Shown here: piece after piece, positions 1-12,414 of the stretch
How the letters are laid out: each line of letters begins with the position of its first letter
Position numbering within the stretch: position 1 is the first letter of the stretch
Assembly: GCA_964556115.1 (NCBI GenBank)
Contig: CAZKVC010000020.1
Coordinates: 1 to 33,001, forward strand
From: Parvularcula sp964556115
GTDB lineage: Bacteria; Pseudomonadota; Alphaproteobacteria; Caulobacterales; Parvularculaceae
Direction of reading: 5' to 3'
DNA length: 33,001 nucleotides
Position numbers and translations under genes: made by a program
The notes under the pieces: model-generated
The model's database searches: none
Seen by the model: only the letters and a program-made list of their open reading frames with translations
What the model was told of the DNA's origin: nothing

Positions 1-4031
<4,031 letters not shown>

Positions 4032-4040
4032 ACTCCCAGA

Positions 4041-4066
4041 AAGGCGGGCTGCGGCCCGCCTTTTTG
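4041..4066 (+). terminator. Intrinsic terminator after rpoC
   Basis: Stem GGCGGGC (4043-4049) pairs with GCCCGCC (4054-4060) around a TGCG loop. Two flanking A-T pairs extend the stem, and TTTTTGTT follows. It lies directly behind the rpoC stop and should end the rpoB-rpoC transcript, separating it from the glycosyltransferase and from the ribosomal block. Confidence 0.9.
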
Positions 4067-4140
4067 TTATGGTTTGCGGACTAGCTTGCTGCCGTCAGGC
4101 GCCGCGGCCATCTCGCGGTTGAGTTCAAGAGGGCAGGGCA

Positions 4141-5109
4141 ATGGACGGGCTCGGCATCGTCGTTATCGGTCGTAACGAGGGAGACCGGCTGAAAGCCTGC
4201 CTCGCTTCGCTTCCAGCGGATGTGCCCACCGTCTATGTCGATTCAGGATCCACAGACGGTTCGGTACCCCATGCTTATTCCGTAGGCGCCGCAATCGTGG
4301 AGCTGGACGCGGCGAAGCCTTTCTCCGCCGCACGCGCCCGGAACGATGGCGCGGAAAAGCTCAAAGCTCTGCATCCGGACCTTCGCTATCTGCAGGTCAT
4401 CGACGGAGATTGCGAACTCCTGCCGGGCTGGCTCGAAACGGCGATCGCCCGCCTCGACGAAGCGCCGGATCTCGCCGTGGTGGCAGGCCTCCGCCGCGAG
4501 CGTTTCCCGCAGGAGAGCTGGTACAATCAGCTTTGCGCCTATGAATGGGACACGCCGGTCGGCGAGGCGGCGGCTGTGGGCGGCGATGCCCTCTACCGCT
4601 TCGCGGCGTTTGGCGAAGTCGGCGGCTTCGATCCGATGATGATGGCCGGAGAGGAGCCCGAGCTCTGCCTCCGCCTCCGCCGCGCCGGCTACCGGGTCGA
4701 GCGCCTGGACCACGACATGACCCTTCACGATGCGGATATCCACAGCTTCGAAGCCTGGTGGAAACGGGCCGTCCGCTCCGGCTATGCCTACACCCTCGGC
4801 CTGATGAAGCATGGCCGGGAGGGCTATTGCGTGCGGGAGGTTCTGCGGGCGCTCGTCTGGGGTGGCGGGCTTCCGCTCCTGGCGCTTCTCTTCCTGCTCT
4901 TCGGCTTCCCGCTCGGCACCTTCCTCCTGATCGGTCTTTACGCGCTCAAATGGTACAGGATGCGCCGACGCTTCGTCGCCAGCACACCGAAGCCGGGCAG
5001 GCGGGCCCTGTTTCTCATCCTGACGAACATCGCCGAGGTCTTCGGTATCGGCCGCGCCTTCCGCGAGAGCCTGACCGGGGACCGCTCGATCCTCGAATAC
5101 AAGCGCTAG
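4141..5109 (+). CDS. Family 2 (GT-A) glycosyltransferase with C-terminal membrane segment
   Basis: Predicted to transfer a sugar from a nucleotide-sugar donor during surface polysaccharide or glycolipid synthesis; the acceptor cannot be told. The 322-residue protein begins with a GT2 nucleotide-binding strand (GIVVIGRNEGDRL, residues 5-17) and VDSGSTDGS (33-41). The metal-binding DxD-type motif is DGDCEL at 88-93. An AGEEPELCLRLRRAGY segment at 169-184 carries the usual catalytic acidic residue. Residues about 237-270 are strongly hydrophobic (one long or two short membrane helices), followed by a basic stretch, so the enzyme probably sits at the inner face of the cytoplasmic membrane. ATG 4141 is the first start behind the rpoC terminator, with an AGGGCAGGG-like ribosome site. 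It converges on the acyltransferase gene with only 9 bases between the stops. Confidence 0.85.
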   Translation: MDGLGIVVIGRNEGDRLKACLASLPADVPTVYVDSGSTDGSVPHAYSVGAAIVELDAAKPFSAARARNDGAEKLKALHPDLRYLQVIDGDCELLPGWLETAIARLDEAPDLAVVAGLRRERFPQESWYNQLCAYEWDTPVGEAAAVGGDALYRFAAFGEVGGFDPMMMAGEEPELCLRLRRAGYRVERLDHDMTLHDADIHSFEAWWKRAVRSGYAYTLGLMKHGREGYCVREVLRALVWGGGLPLLALLFLLFGFPLGTFLLIGLYALKWYRMRRRFVASTPKPGRRALFLILTNIAEVFGIGRAFRESLTGDRSILEYKR

Positions 5110-5118
5110 CTTTCCGCG

Positions 5119-7041
5119 TCAGCGCTGCCCAGGGACCGTCCCGCTGGCGCTCGCCACCGAAGCGAAGGCCGCCGCGTCCTCTTCCAGCCAGAGCTCTCCG
5201 AGATAGGTGGCGCCTGTCCGGCTCAGGTGGTTGTTGTCCGCATAGAGCGAGCGGCCATCCCGCTCGACCCGGCAGACAGGGGTGCAGAGAAGCGGGGCAG
5301 GGCGGAGAAGCGTCAGTTCGTCTTCGTTCTCAAGAAGCGCAAGAAGGCGGGCATGGCTGCTGCGGTAGTCCGCCAGCGTGGTGCCGCTGTCATAGGCCCG
5401 GCCCGTTGGTGCCTGACGCGCCAGCGCTCGGGGGACATGATTGTCGTGCACCGGCACCGGCAGCATGACGACCACCTCCTTGCCCGCTGCCCGAAGCGCG
5501 GAGAGGGTCGCCATGAGCGCCTGCTCCCTCGCTTCGAAGGAGAGGAGCTGGCCGTCCGGGCCGTAATAGTCATGGTCGAAGAGGCGCCAGATCGAAGCGA
5601 GGACGACGGTACCGATCGCCTGATCGCTCTCGACCGCGCGGAGGAGCGCACTTTTCTCGGCGATGCAGCTTCCGCTTCGCTGTGGTGACACCTCAAAGAT
5701 CGGCGGGCAGGCATGGGAGAAGCTGAGGATGCCGGTCTTGCCCTGCGCATCAAGGACCACATCGAAAGCCCCCGACGAGGCCAGCGCGTGGGAGTCGCCC
5801 CAGAGAAGAACCGAAGGCTCACCGCCGGGTTCACCGAGTAGGCACACCGGATCACTGCTGATGCCGCGGCAGGCCCGACGGGCGACAAAGCGGTCGCTTT
5901 CGGCTTCGAGGAAAGCCAAGGACTGCGGCCCGAAGCGCTGAGGCAGCCCCTGGGTCAGAAACCCCACCCCGACGAAGAGGGTCAGCGTGCCGAGAACCGC
6001 AGCGTAGCCGCTGCGCGGTCCGACGCGGAGCCTGGCCTTGCCCGGTTTGCGGAACGGCGTCTCGACGAAGCGGTAGAGAAGGTCCGCCGCAAGGACGGAC
6101 AGAAGCGTCAGCCCCGCGCGCCCGGCAAGCCCGGGCCCTCCCGGCACGATCATGTTCGCCGCCACGGCGATCGGCCAGTGAACGAGGTAGAGGGAGTAGG
6201 AGATCTGGCCGAGATAACGAAGCGGCGGCGTCTTCAGAAAGCTCGCCGCCGGCCCGCTCGACGGTCCGGCGATGACCGCCATGGTGCCGAGGACCGGCAG
6301 AAGAGCCCAAGCCCCCGGAAAGGCCCGGGACTTGTCGATGACGACGGCGGCGGTAACGATCAGCGCAAGGCCGCATGCGGTCAGAAGCTGCCCGCTCTTC
6401 CCCTCGACCCTAGGCAGCAGGGCCAGGAGCCCCCCGGCGCAAAGCTCCCAGACCCGGGTCGGTGTCAGATAGAAGGTCGCCTCGGGCTTGTAGCCCACCA
6501 TGAAGAGGTTGAGCGCGAGGGAGACGAGGAGAATCAGTCCGATCGCCGCGCCAAGACGCTGCGGCGCAAACCGGGCCACAGTCAGAAGCGCGAGCGGGTA
6601 GGCGAGATAGAACTGCGCTTCGACCCCAAGCGACCAGCTATGAAGAAGCAGCGTTTCTCCTGCGCCGAAGCCGAAATAGTCGAGGAAGCGCCAGTAGTAG
6701 ATGTTCGAGACCTGGAACGCCGCCGCCGCTGTCTGCTTGGCAAGCTCCGCAAGCTGGCTGGGGAAGAGATAGACGAAGCCGAAGGCCAGCGTCGCAAAGC
6801 AGACCGCATAGAGAGCCGGCATCAACCGCCGGACGCGCCGGATGTAGAAGTCCTTGAGGTCAAAGCGGCCCTCGCGGATCTGCGGCACGGTGATTCCCGT
6901 GATCAGGTAGCCTGACAGGACGAAGAAGACATCAACGCCGATGAAACCGCCGGAAATCACCGGAATCAGCGCGAAATGGAAGATCAGCACCAGCACCACG
7001 GCCAAGGCCCGCACGCCGTCCAGTTCGCTCCGGTAAGTCAT
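5119..7041 (-). CDS. OafA/YrhL-type membrane acyltransferase with C-terminal SGNH domain
   Basis: Predicted to O-acetylate (or otherwise acylate) a surface polysaccharide or lipid-linked sugar. The 640-residue protein has two parts. Residues about 1-365 are an acyltransferase-3 membrane domain with about ten helices, the conserved histidine in IFHF (residue 22), the RRVRR motif (68-72), HSWSLGVEAQFYLAYP (134-149) and YSLYLVHWP (282-290). Residues about 385-630 form an extracytoplasmic SGNH esterase/transferase domain. It has the nucleophile serine in GDSH (415-418) and the catalytic Asp/His pair in DNNHLS (602-607). This architecture is known in two-domain O-antigen and peptidoglycan acetylases; which substrate is used here is not visible. 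The start at 7041 has GGAG about 12 bases upstream. It is divergent from rpsL and convergent with the glycosyltransferase, which suggests the two act in one surface pathway, though they are not co-transcribed. Confidence 0.9.
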   Translation of the reverse strand: MTYRSELDGVRALAVVLVLIFHFALIPVISGGFIGVDVFFVLSGYLITGITVPQIREGRFDLKDFYIRRVRRLMPALYAVCFATLAFGFVYLFPSQLAELAKQTAAAAFQVSNIYYWRFLDYFGFGAGETLLLHSWSLGVEAQFYLAYPLALLTVARFAPQRLGAAIGLILLVSLALNLFMVGYKPEATFYLTPTRVWELCAGGLLALLPRVEGKSGQLLTACGLALIVTAAVVIDKSRAFPGAWALLPVLGTMAVIAGPSSGPAASFLKTPPLRYLGQISYSLYLVHWPIAVAANMIVPGGPGLAGRAGLTLLSVLAADLLYRFVETPFRKPGKARLRVGPRSGYAAVLGTLTLFVGVGFLTQGLPQRFGPQSLAFLEAESDRFVARRACRGISSDPVCLLGEPGGEPSVLLWGDSHALASSGAFDVVLDAQGKTGILSFSHACPPIFEVSPQRSGSCIAEKSALLRAVESDQAIGTVVLASIWRLFDHDYYGPDGQLLSFEAREQALMATLSALRAAGKEVVVMLPVPVHDNHVPRALARQAPTGRAYDSGTTLADYRSSHARLLALLENEDELTLLRPAPLLCTPVCRVERDGRSLYADNNHLSRTGATYLGELWLEEDAAAFASVASASGTVPGQR

Positions 7042-7166
7042 AAGGTGATCCCGCTCCGCCTTGGCCTCATCCGCTGGAGATATTGCAACCGTCCTGCCAT
7101 TGTGGCGTGAAACTGGAAGCGAAAACCGCGCCGACCTTTCGGATCGCTCAGATCGCGCATAACAAC

Positions 7167-7195
7167 TTGACGAAGGTTTGACGAACCGCTAGCGG
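7167..7195 (+). promoter_or_regulatory. Candidate housekeeping promoter of the rpsL (str) operon
   Basis: Within the 316-base divergent gap (7042-7357), TTGACGA at 7167-7173 is followed after 14 bases by GCTAGCGG at 7188-7195. This fits the alphaproteobacterial (Caulobacter-type) pattern of TTGACGS, 10-14 bases, GCTANAWC in all but the last positions. A second TTGACG lies at 7178-7183, 11 bases downstream of the first. Transcription from here would give a leader of about 155 bases before rpsL. The assignment rests only on pattern matching. Confidence 0.5.
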
Positions 7196-7267
7196 CACCC
7201 GACGCCAGATAGGGCGCTGTCGGTTCGCCGAAACAACCCTAGGCACATCGTCACGGCTGATACCCAG

Positions 7268-7303
7268 GCCGCGCGGGCGCATGCTACGCGCGGTGCGGCT
7301 TTT
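7268..7303 (+). promoter_or_regulatory. Leader hairpin upstream of rpsL
   Basis: CCGCGCG (7269-7275) pairs perfectly with CGCGCGG (7287-7293) around an 11-base loop containing GCATGC. GCGGCTTTT follows. A competing outer pairing GCCGC (7268-7272) with GCGGC (7295-7299) would place the stem directly before TTTT. It resembles a weak attenuator in the predicted rpsL leader. The rest of the 7042-7357 gap shows no coding potential. Confidence 0.35.
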
Positions 7304-7357
7304 GGCATCCGTTCGGGGCGATCCTGGTCACGATATTTGGAACGAAAAAGGGCACGG

Positions 7358-7729
7358 ATGCCGACGATTCAGCAGCTGATCCGCAAGCCGCGCAAGCCGA
7401 AGCGGAAGATCAACAAGGTCCCGCACCTGCAGGGTAACCCGCAGAAGCGCGGCGTGTGCACGCGCGTCTATACGACGACACCGAAAAAGCCGAACTCGGC
7501 CCTGCGTAAGGTGGCCAAGGTCCGCCTGACCAATGGCTACGAGGTCATCAGCTACATTCCCGGTGAGGGTCACAACCTTCAGGAACACTCCGTTGTCCTG
7601 ATCCGTGGCGGCCGGGTGAAGGACCTTCCGGGTGTCCGCTACCACATCCTCCGCGGTGTCCTCGACACCCAAGGGGTCAAAGACCGCAAGCAGCGCCGTT
7701 CGAAATACGGCGCCAAGCGTCCGAAGTAA
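7358..7729 (+). CDS. rpsL: Small subunit ribosomal protein S12 (uS12)
   Basis: Decoding-centre protein of the 30S subunit. The 123-residue length is standard. The open frame extends upstream to a TTG at 7337, but the conserved start MPTIQQLIRKPR is at ATG 7358, so that start is chosen. The accuracy-determining loops are intact: TPKKPNSAL with Lys43 and GRVKDLPG with Lys88 (Met counted as residue 1). These are the wild-type residues associated with streptomycin sensitivity. Asp89, the usual RimO methylthiolation site, is present. It is the first gene of the str operon, 11 bases before rpsG. Confidence 0.98.
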   Translation: MPTIQQLIRKPRKPKRKINKVPHLQGNPQKRGVCTRVYTTTPKKPNSALRKVAKVRLTNGYEVISYIPGEGHNLQEHSVVLIRGGRVKDLPGVRYHILRGVLDTQGVKDRKQRRSKYGAKRPK

Positions 7730-7740
7730 GGGTTTAGACC

Positions 7741-8211
7741 ATGTCGCGCAGAAGACGTGCCGAGAAACGGCCGATCGATCCGGATCCGAAGTTTCACGAC
7801 ATCCAGATCTCGAAATTCATGAACTACGTGATGCTCGACGGCAAGAAATCCGCCGCCGAGAAGATCGTCTACGGCGCTCTCGACCGCATGGAAGAGAAGC
7901 TTCGCCGTCCGCCGCTGGAGACGTTCCGCGACGCGATGGAGAACGTTGTTCCCTCTGTCGAGGTCCGCTCCCGTCGGGTCGGCGGCGCCACCTACCAGGT
8001 GCCCGTCGAGGTGCGTCCGGACCGCAAGCAGGCGCTCGCCATGCGCTGGCTGATCGGCGCCGCGCGCAAGCGCAACGAAACCACCATGGTCGACCGCCTG
8101 TCGGGCGAGCTCATGGACGCAGCCCAGAACCGCGGTTCGGCCGTCAAGAAGCGTGAAGACACGCATAAGATGGCCGAAGCCAACCGCGCGTTCTCGCATT
8201 ACCGCTGGTAG
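7741..8211 (+). CDS. rpsG: Small subunit ribosomal protein S7 (uS7)
   Basis: Primary 16S rRNA-binding protein that nucleates assembly of the 30S head. All 156 residues fit the family: the basic N-terminal MSRRRRAEKR, the SKFMNYVMLDGKKSAAE helix region and VGGATYQVPVEV. The C-terminal helix RAFSHYRW is the form usual in alphaproteobacteria. In E. coli S7 represses its own operon at the rpsL-rpsG junction. The 11-base spacing here leaves little room for the same site, so that control cannot be inferred. A lipoprotein gene begins 13 bases after the stop. Confidence 0.98.
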   Translation: MSRRRRAEKRPIDPDPKFHDIQISKFMNYVMLDGKKSAAEKIVYGALDRMEEKLRRPPLETFRDAMENVVPSVEVRSRRVGGATYQVPVEVRPDRKQALAMRWLIGAARKRNETTMVDRLSGELMDAAQNRGSAVKKREDTHKMAEANRAFSHYRW

Positions 8212-8224
8212 GGCAGGGCTGATC

Positions 8225-8656
8225 GTGACCAACCTCCGCATCATCGCTTCTCTTGTCGCGGCAGCCACGCTGGCCGCCTGTTCGACCTCGTCGCCCCAGG
8301 CGCCTGAAGTCGAACGCCAGGCCGCCCAACCGCGCCCTGCGCTGACATCGGTGGTGATCGAAGGCGTCGCTCTTCGCACGCTGGCCGACGAGGTCAGTGC
8401 ACGTGAGATCGCACGCCGGGCCGAAAGCTCGGCCGCGCGCGGTTACGAGGGTGACAACAAGGGCAATGCCTGTTTCGAGGATCCGGTCTTCCGGGGTGTC
8501 GTCGGCGGCGAACTGAACACGGCGGCCACGCGCCGCGAGGAATTCTGGCAATACGCGGTCTGCGGTGAGGCCTATGAGGTCCCCGTGATCGTGACCAAAC
8601 AACAAGGCTCGGGGGCGGTTGATTTCACCGTCGGTTCCGGGCGAGAGGCGCGCTGA
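8225..8656 (+). CDS. Predicted lipoprotein of unknown function inside the str operon
   Basis: I do not recognise this 143-residue protein. The frame opens earlier (8153) inside rpsG, but GTG 8225 gives a clear type II signal peptide, MTNLRIIASLVAAATLAAC, with an LAAC lipobox and Cys19 as the lipidated residue. GGGCAGGG lies 6 bases upstream of the start. Export to the periplasmic face of a membrane is therefore likely. The mature part begins with a short Ser/Pro/Ala-rich linker. It continues as a small domain with two further cysteines (NACFEDP and YAVCGEA) that could form a disulfide. It lies between rpsG (13 bases) and fusA (30 bases), in the same direction and without an obvious terminator, so it is probably co-transcribed with translation genes. 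The signal peptide is well supported; the function is unknown. Confidence 0.75.
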   Translation: MTNLRIIASLVAAATLAACSTSSPQAPEVERQAAQPRPALTSVVIEGVALRTLADEVSAREIARRAESSAARGYEGDNKGNACFEDPVFRGVVGGELNTAATRREEFWQYAVCGEAYEVPVIVTKQQGSGAVDFTVGSGREAR

Positions 8657-8686
8657 GGCGATAGGCCGAGGCTAGGGATAAAGACC

Positions 8687-10780
8687 ATGTCACGCGAATA
8701 CCCCATTGAGGACTACCGCAATTTCGGGATCATGGCCCACATCGATGCGGGCAAGACCACGACGACCGAGCGTATCCTCTACTACACCGGCAAGTCCTAC
8801 AAGATCGGCGAAGTCCATGACGGCGCCGCGACCATGGATTGGATGGAGCAGGAGCAGGAGCGCGGCATCACCATCACCTCCGCTGCAACCACGACCTTCT
8901 GGGAAGGCCGTGACGGCAAGAAGCGCCGCTTCAACATCATCGACACCCCTGGTCACGTCGACTTCACCATCGAGGTCGAGCGTTCGCTGCGCGTCCTAGA
9001 TGGCGCCATTGCGCTTCTCGACGGCAATGCCGGCGTCGAGCCGCAGACTGAAACCGTCTGGCGTCAGGGTGACAAGTACCGCGTCCCGCGCATGTTCTTC
9101 ATCAACAAGATGGATAAGCTGGGCGCGAACTTCTACACGTCTGTGGACTCGATCCACGAGCGCCTCGGCTGCAAGACCGTGGTCCTTCAGCTCCCCATCG
9201 GCGAAGAGAGTGATTTCAAGGGCGTCGTCGATCTCATCGAGATGGATGCGATCGTCTGGAACGAAGAGACCCTCGGTGCTTCTTTCGAACGTGTCGAGAT
9301 CCCTGCCGACCTCAAGGACCAGGCGGAAGAATACCGCGAGAAGATGATCGAGACTGTCGTCGAGCTCGATGAAGAGGCCATGGAAGCTTATCTCGAAGGC
9401 GAAATGCCCTCGAACGACAAGATCCGTGAGCTGATCCGCAAAGGTACGATCGACGTCGAGTTCCACCCGGTCATGCTCGGCACCGCGTTCAAGAACAAGG
9501 GCGTGCAGCCGCTCCTCGATGCGGTCATCGACTTTCTGCCGTCGCCGGTCGACGTGCCGTCGATCAAGGGCGTGCTCCCTGATACCGAAGAAGAAGTCCG
9601 CCGTCCGTCCTCGGACGACGAGCCGCTGGCGATGCTGGCGTTCAAGATCATGAACGACCCGTTCGTCGGCACGCTGACCTTCTGCCGTATCTATTCCGGC
9701 CACCTGGAGCAGGGCGTTTCCGTCCTCAACTCGGTGAAGGGCAAGAAAGAGCGCGTCGGCCGCATGCTGCTGATGCATTCCAATACCCAGGAAGAGATCA
9801 AGAACGCCTATGCAGGCGATATCGTTGCGATCGCGGGGCTGAAGGACACCACCACTGGCGACACGCTCTGCGTGCCCTCCAAGCCCGTCGTTCTCGAGCG
9901 CATGGAATTTCCCGAGCCCGTCATCTCTCTTGCCGTCGAGCCGAAAACCAAGGCCGACCAGGAAAAAATGGGCATCGCCCTCAATCGTCTGGCGGCGGAG
10001 GATCCGTCCTTCCGTGTCCGCACCGACGAAGAGAGCGGCCAGACCATCATCGCAGGCATGGGTGAGCTTCACCTCGACATCCTCGTCGATCGCATGAAGC
10101 GTGAGTTCAAGGTCGAAGCGAATGTGGGTGCCCCGCAGGTCGCCTATCGTGAGACCATCACGAAGCATGCCGACATCGACTATACCCACAAGAAGCAGTC
10201 GGGTGGTTCGGGTCAGTTCGCGCGCATCAAGTTCAAGATCGGACCGGCCGAGCCTGGCGAGGGTTTCGTGTTCGAGAACTCGGTCGTCGGCGGCAACATT
10301 CCGAAGGAATACATCCCCGGCGTCGAGAAGGGTCTCAGATCAATTCAGGAATCCGGCCTCCTGGTCGGCTTCCCCATCCTTGACTTCAAGGTCGATCTCT
10401 ACGATGGCGCGTACCACGACGTTGACTCGTCTGTCCTCGCTTTCGAGATCGCGGCTCGCGGTGCGATGCGTGAACATAAAAGCGATCTCGGACTGGCTCT
10501 CCTGGAGCCTGTCATGAAGGTCGAAGTCGTGACCCCGGAGGACTACACCGGCACCGTCATCGGCGATCTGAACTCGCGGCGCGGCCAGATCTTGGGTCAG
10601 GAAGTTCGTGGCAACGCGAACGTTGTGAATGCGATGGTGCCGCTCGCGAACATGTTCGGCTATGTCAACAACCTGCGTTCGTCCACCCAAGGGCGTGCAC
10701 AGTACACGATGCAGTTCGATCACTACGAGCGCGTTCCCAACGCGGTCGCGGATGAAGTCAAGGCGAAACTCGCCGGGTGA
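8687..10780 (+). CDS. fusA: Elongation factor G
   Basis: GTPase that drives translocation of tRNA and mRNA through the ribosome and, with RRF, ribosome recycling. At 697 residues it is full length. The G domain carries the P-loop AHIDAGKT (17-24), switch I with RGITITSAA (59-67), the G3 motif DTPGHVD (86-92) with catalytic His90, and the G4 motif NKMD (140-143). Domains II to V follow, including the domain IV loop region (QSGGSGQFARIKFKIGP) and a typical C-terminus. The ATG start is preceded by TAGGGATAAAGACC. It is followed 27 bases later by tuf, as in most str operons. Confidence 0.98.
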   Translation: MSREYPIEDYRNFGIMAHIDAGKTTTTERILYYTGKSYKIGEVHDGAATMDWMEQEQERGITITSAATTTFWEGRDGKKRRFNIIDTPGHVDFTIEVERSLRVLDGAIALLDGNAGVEPQTETVWRQGDKYRVPRMFFINKMDKLGANFYTSVDSIHERLGCKTVVLQLPIGEESDFKGVVDLIEMDAIVWNEETLGASFERVEIPADLKDQAEEYREKMIETVVELDEEAMEAYLEGEMPSNDKIRELIRKGTIDVEFHPVMLGTAFKNKGVQPLLDAVIDFLPSPVDVPSIKGVLPDTEEEVRRPSSDDEPLAMLAFKIMNDPFVGTLTFCRIYSGHLEQGVSVLNSVKGKKERVGRMLLMHSNTQEEIKNAYAGDIVAIAGLKDTTTGDTLCVPSKPVVLERMEFPEPVISLAVEPKTKADQEKMGIALNRLAAEDPSFRVRTDEESGQTIIAGMGELHLDILVDRMKREFKVEANVGAPQVAYRETITKHADIDYTHKKQSGGSGQFARIKFKIGPAEPGEGFVFENSVVGGNIPKEYIPGVEKGLRSIQESGLLVGFPILDFKVDLYDGAYHDVDSSVLAFEIAARGAMREHKSDLGLALLEPVMKVEVVTPEDYTGTVIGDLNSRRGQILGQEVRGNANVVNAMVPLANMFGYVNNLRSSTQGRAQYTMQFDHYERVPNAVADEVKAKLAG

Positions 10781-10807
10781 TAACGGTCAGAATACGGAGA
10801 TAGGGTT

Positions 10808-11983
<1,176 letters not shown>

Positions 11984-11997
11984 CGAAGGCTTTCCCT

Positions 11998-12037
11998 GGC
12001 GGGCCGGCGTCTGACGCACGGCCCGCCGTTTTCTTTT
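11998..12037 (+). terminator. Intrinsic terminator after tuf
   Basis: GGCGGGCCG (11998-12006) pairs with CGGCCCGCC (12019-12027). The 12-base loop can pair further (GCGT with ACGC). GTTTTCTTTT follows. The structure is strong enough to end most transcription of the str genes, so the S10 genes are likely to be partly independent. No convincing promoter was seen between it and rpsJ. Confidence 0.85.
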
Positions 12038-12047
12038 GAAGCTCCTC

Positions 12048-12072
12048 TGAAGTCACCGGAAAGCCGGCTTCA
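12048..12072 (+). promoter_or_regulatory. Short leader hairpin before rpsJ
   Basis: TGAAG (12048-12052) pairs with CTTCA (12068-12072) and CCGG (12056-12059) with CCGG (12064-12067). There is a three-base bulge (TCA) and an AAAG loop. No T tract follows, so it is not a terminator. It lies 27 bases before the rpsJ start, in what may be the S10 operon leader. Whether it binds L4 or any other regulator cannot be told. Confidence 0.3.
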
Positions 12073-12099
12073 CGAGCCCAGTCGCAAGGACTAGGAACA

Positions 12100-12411
12100 G
12101 TGCAACAGAATATCCGTATTCGGCTGAAGGCGTTCGACCACCGCGTGCTCGACAGTTCGGCCAAGGAGATCGTCAACACAGCCAAGCGCACGGGTGCGCA
12201 GGTGCGTGGGCCGATCCCGCTTCCCACCCATATTGATCGGTACACGGTCCTTCGCTCGCCGCACGTCAACAAGAAGTCGCGCGAGCAGTTCGAGATGCGC
12301 ACCCACAAGCGCGTCCTCGATATCGTGGAGCCGACCCCGCAAACCATCGACGCGCTGATGAAGCTTGATCTCTCGGCTGGCGTCGACGTCGAAATCAAAC
12401 TCGGAGCGTAA
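12100..12411 (+). CDS. rpsJ: Small subunit ribosomal protein S10 (uS10)
   Basis: 30S head protein that, as NusE, also joins NusB in transcription antitermination complexes. The 103-residue product matches the family end to end: QNIRIRLKAFDHRVLD, TAKRTGAQVRGPIPLPT, SPHVNKKSREQFEMRTHKR and VDVEIKL. Translation starts at a GTG (12100) with an AAGGACTAGGAACA upstream region; no ATG is available near the conserved N-terminus. It heads the S10 gene group, 3 bases before rplC. Confidence 0.97.
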   Translation: MQQNIRIRLKAFDHRVLDSSAKEIVNTAKRTGAQVRGPIPLPTHIDRYTVLRSPHVNKKSREQFEMRTHKRVLDIVEPTPQTIDALMKLDLSAGVDVEIKLGA

Positions 12412-12414
12412 GCG

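Noticed and set aside
4545..5468. 307-codon plus-strand frame overlapping the glycosyltransferase and acyltransferase
   Set aside because: Arg/Pro/Ala-rich, out of frame with the glycosyltransferase and antisense to the acyltransferase; no motif.
7042..7053. GGATCACCTT directly before the acyltransferase ATG resembles the 3' end of 16S rRNA
   Set aside because: No other rRNA sequence is nearby; a ten-base match in a GC-rich region is coincidence.
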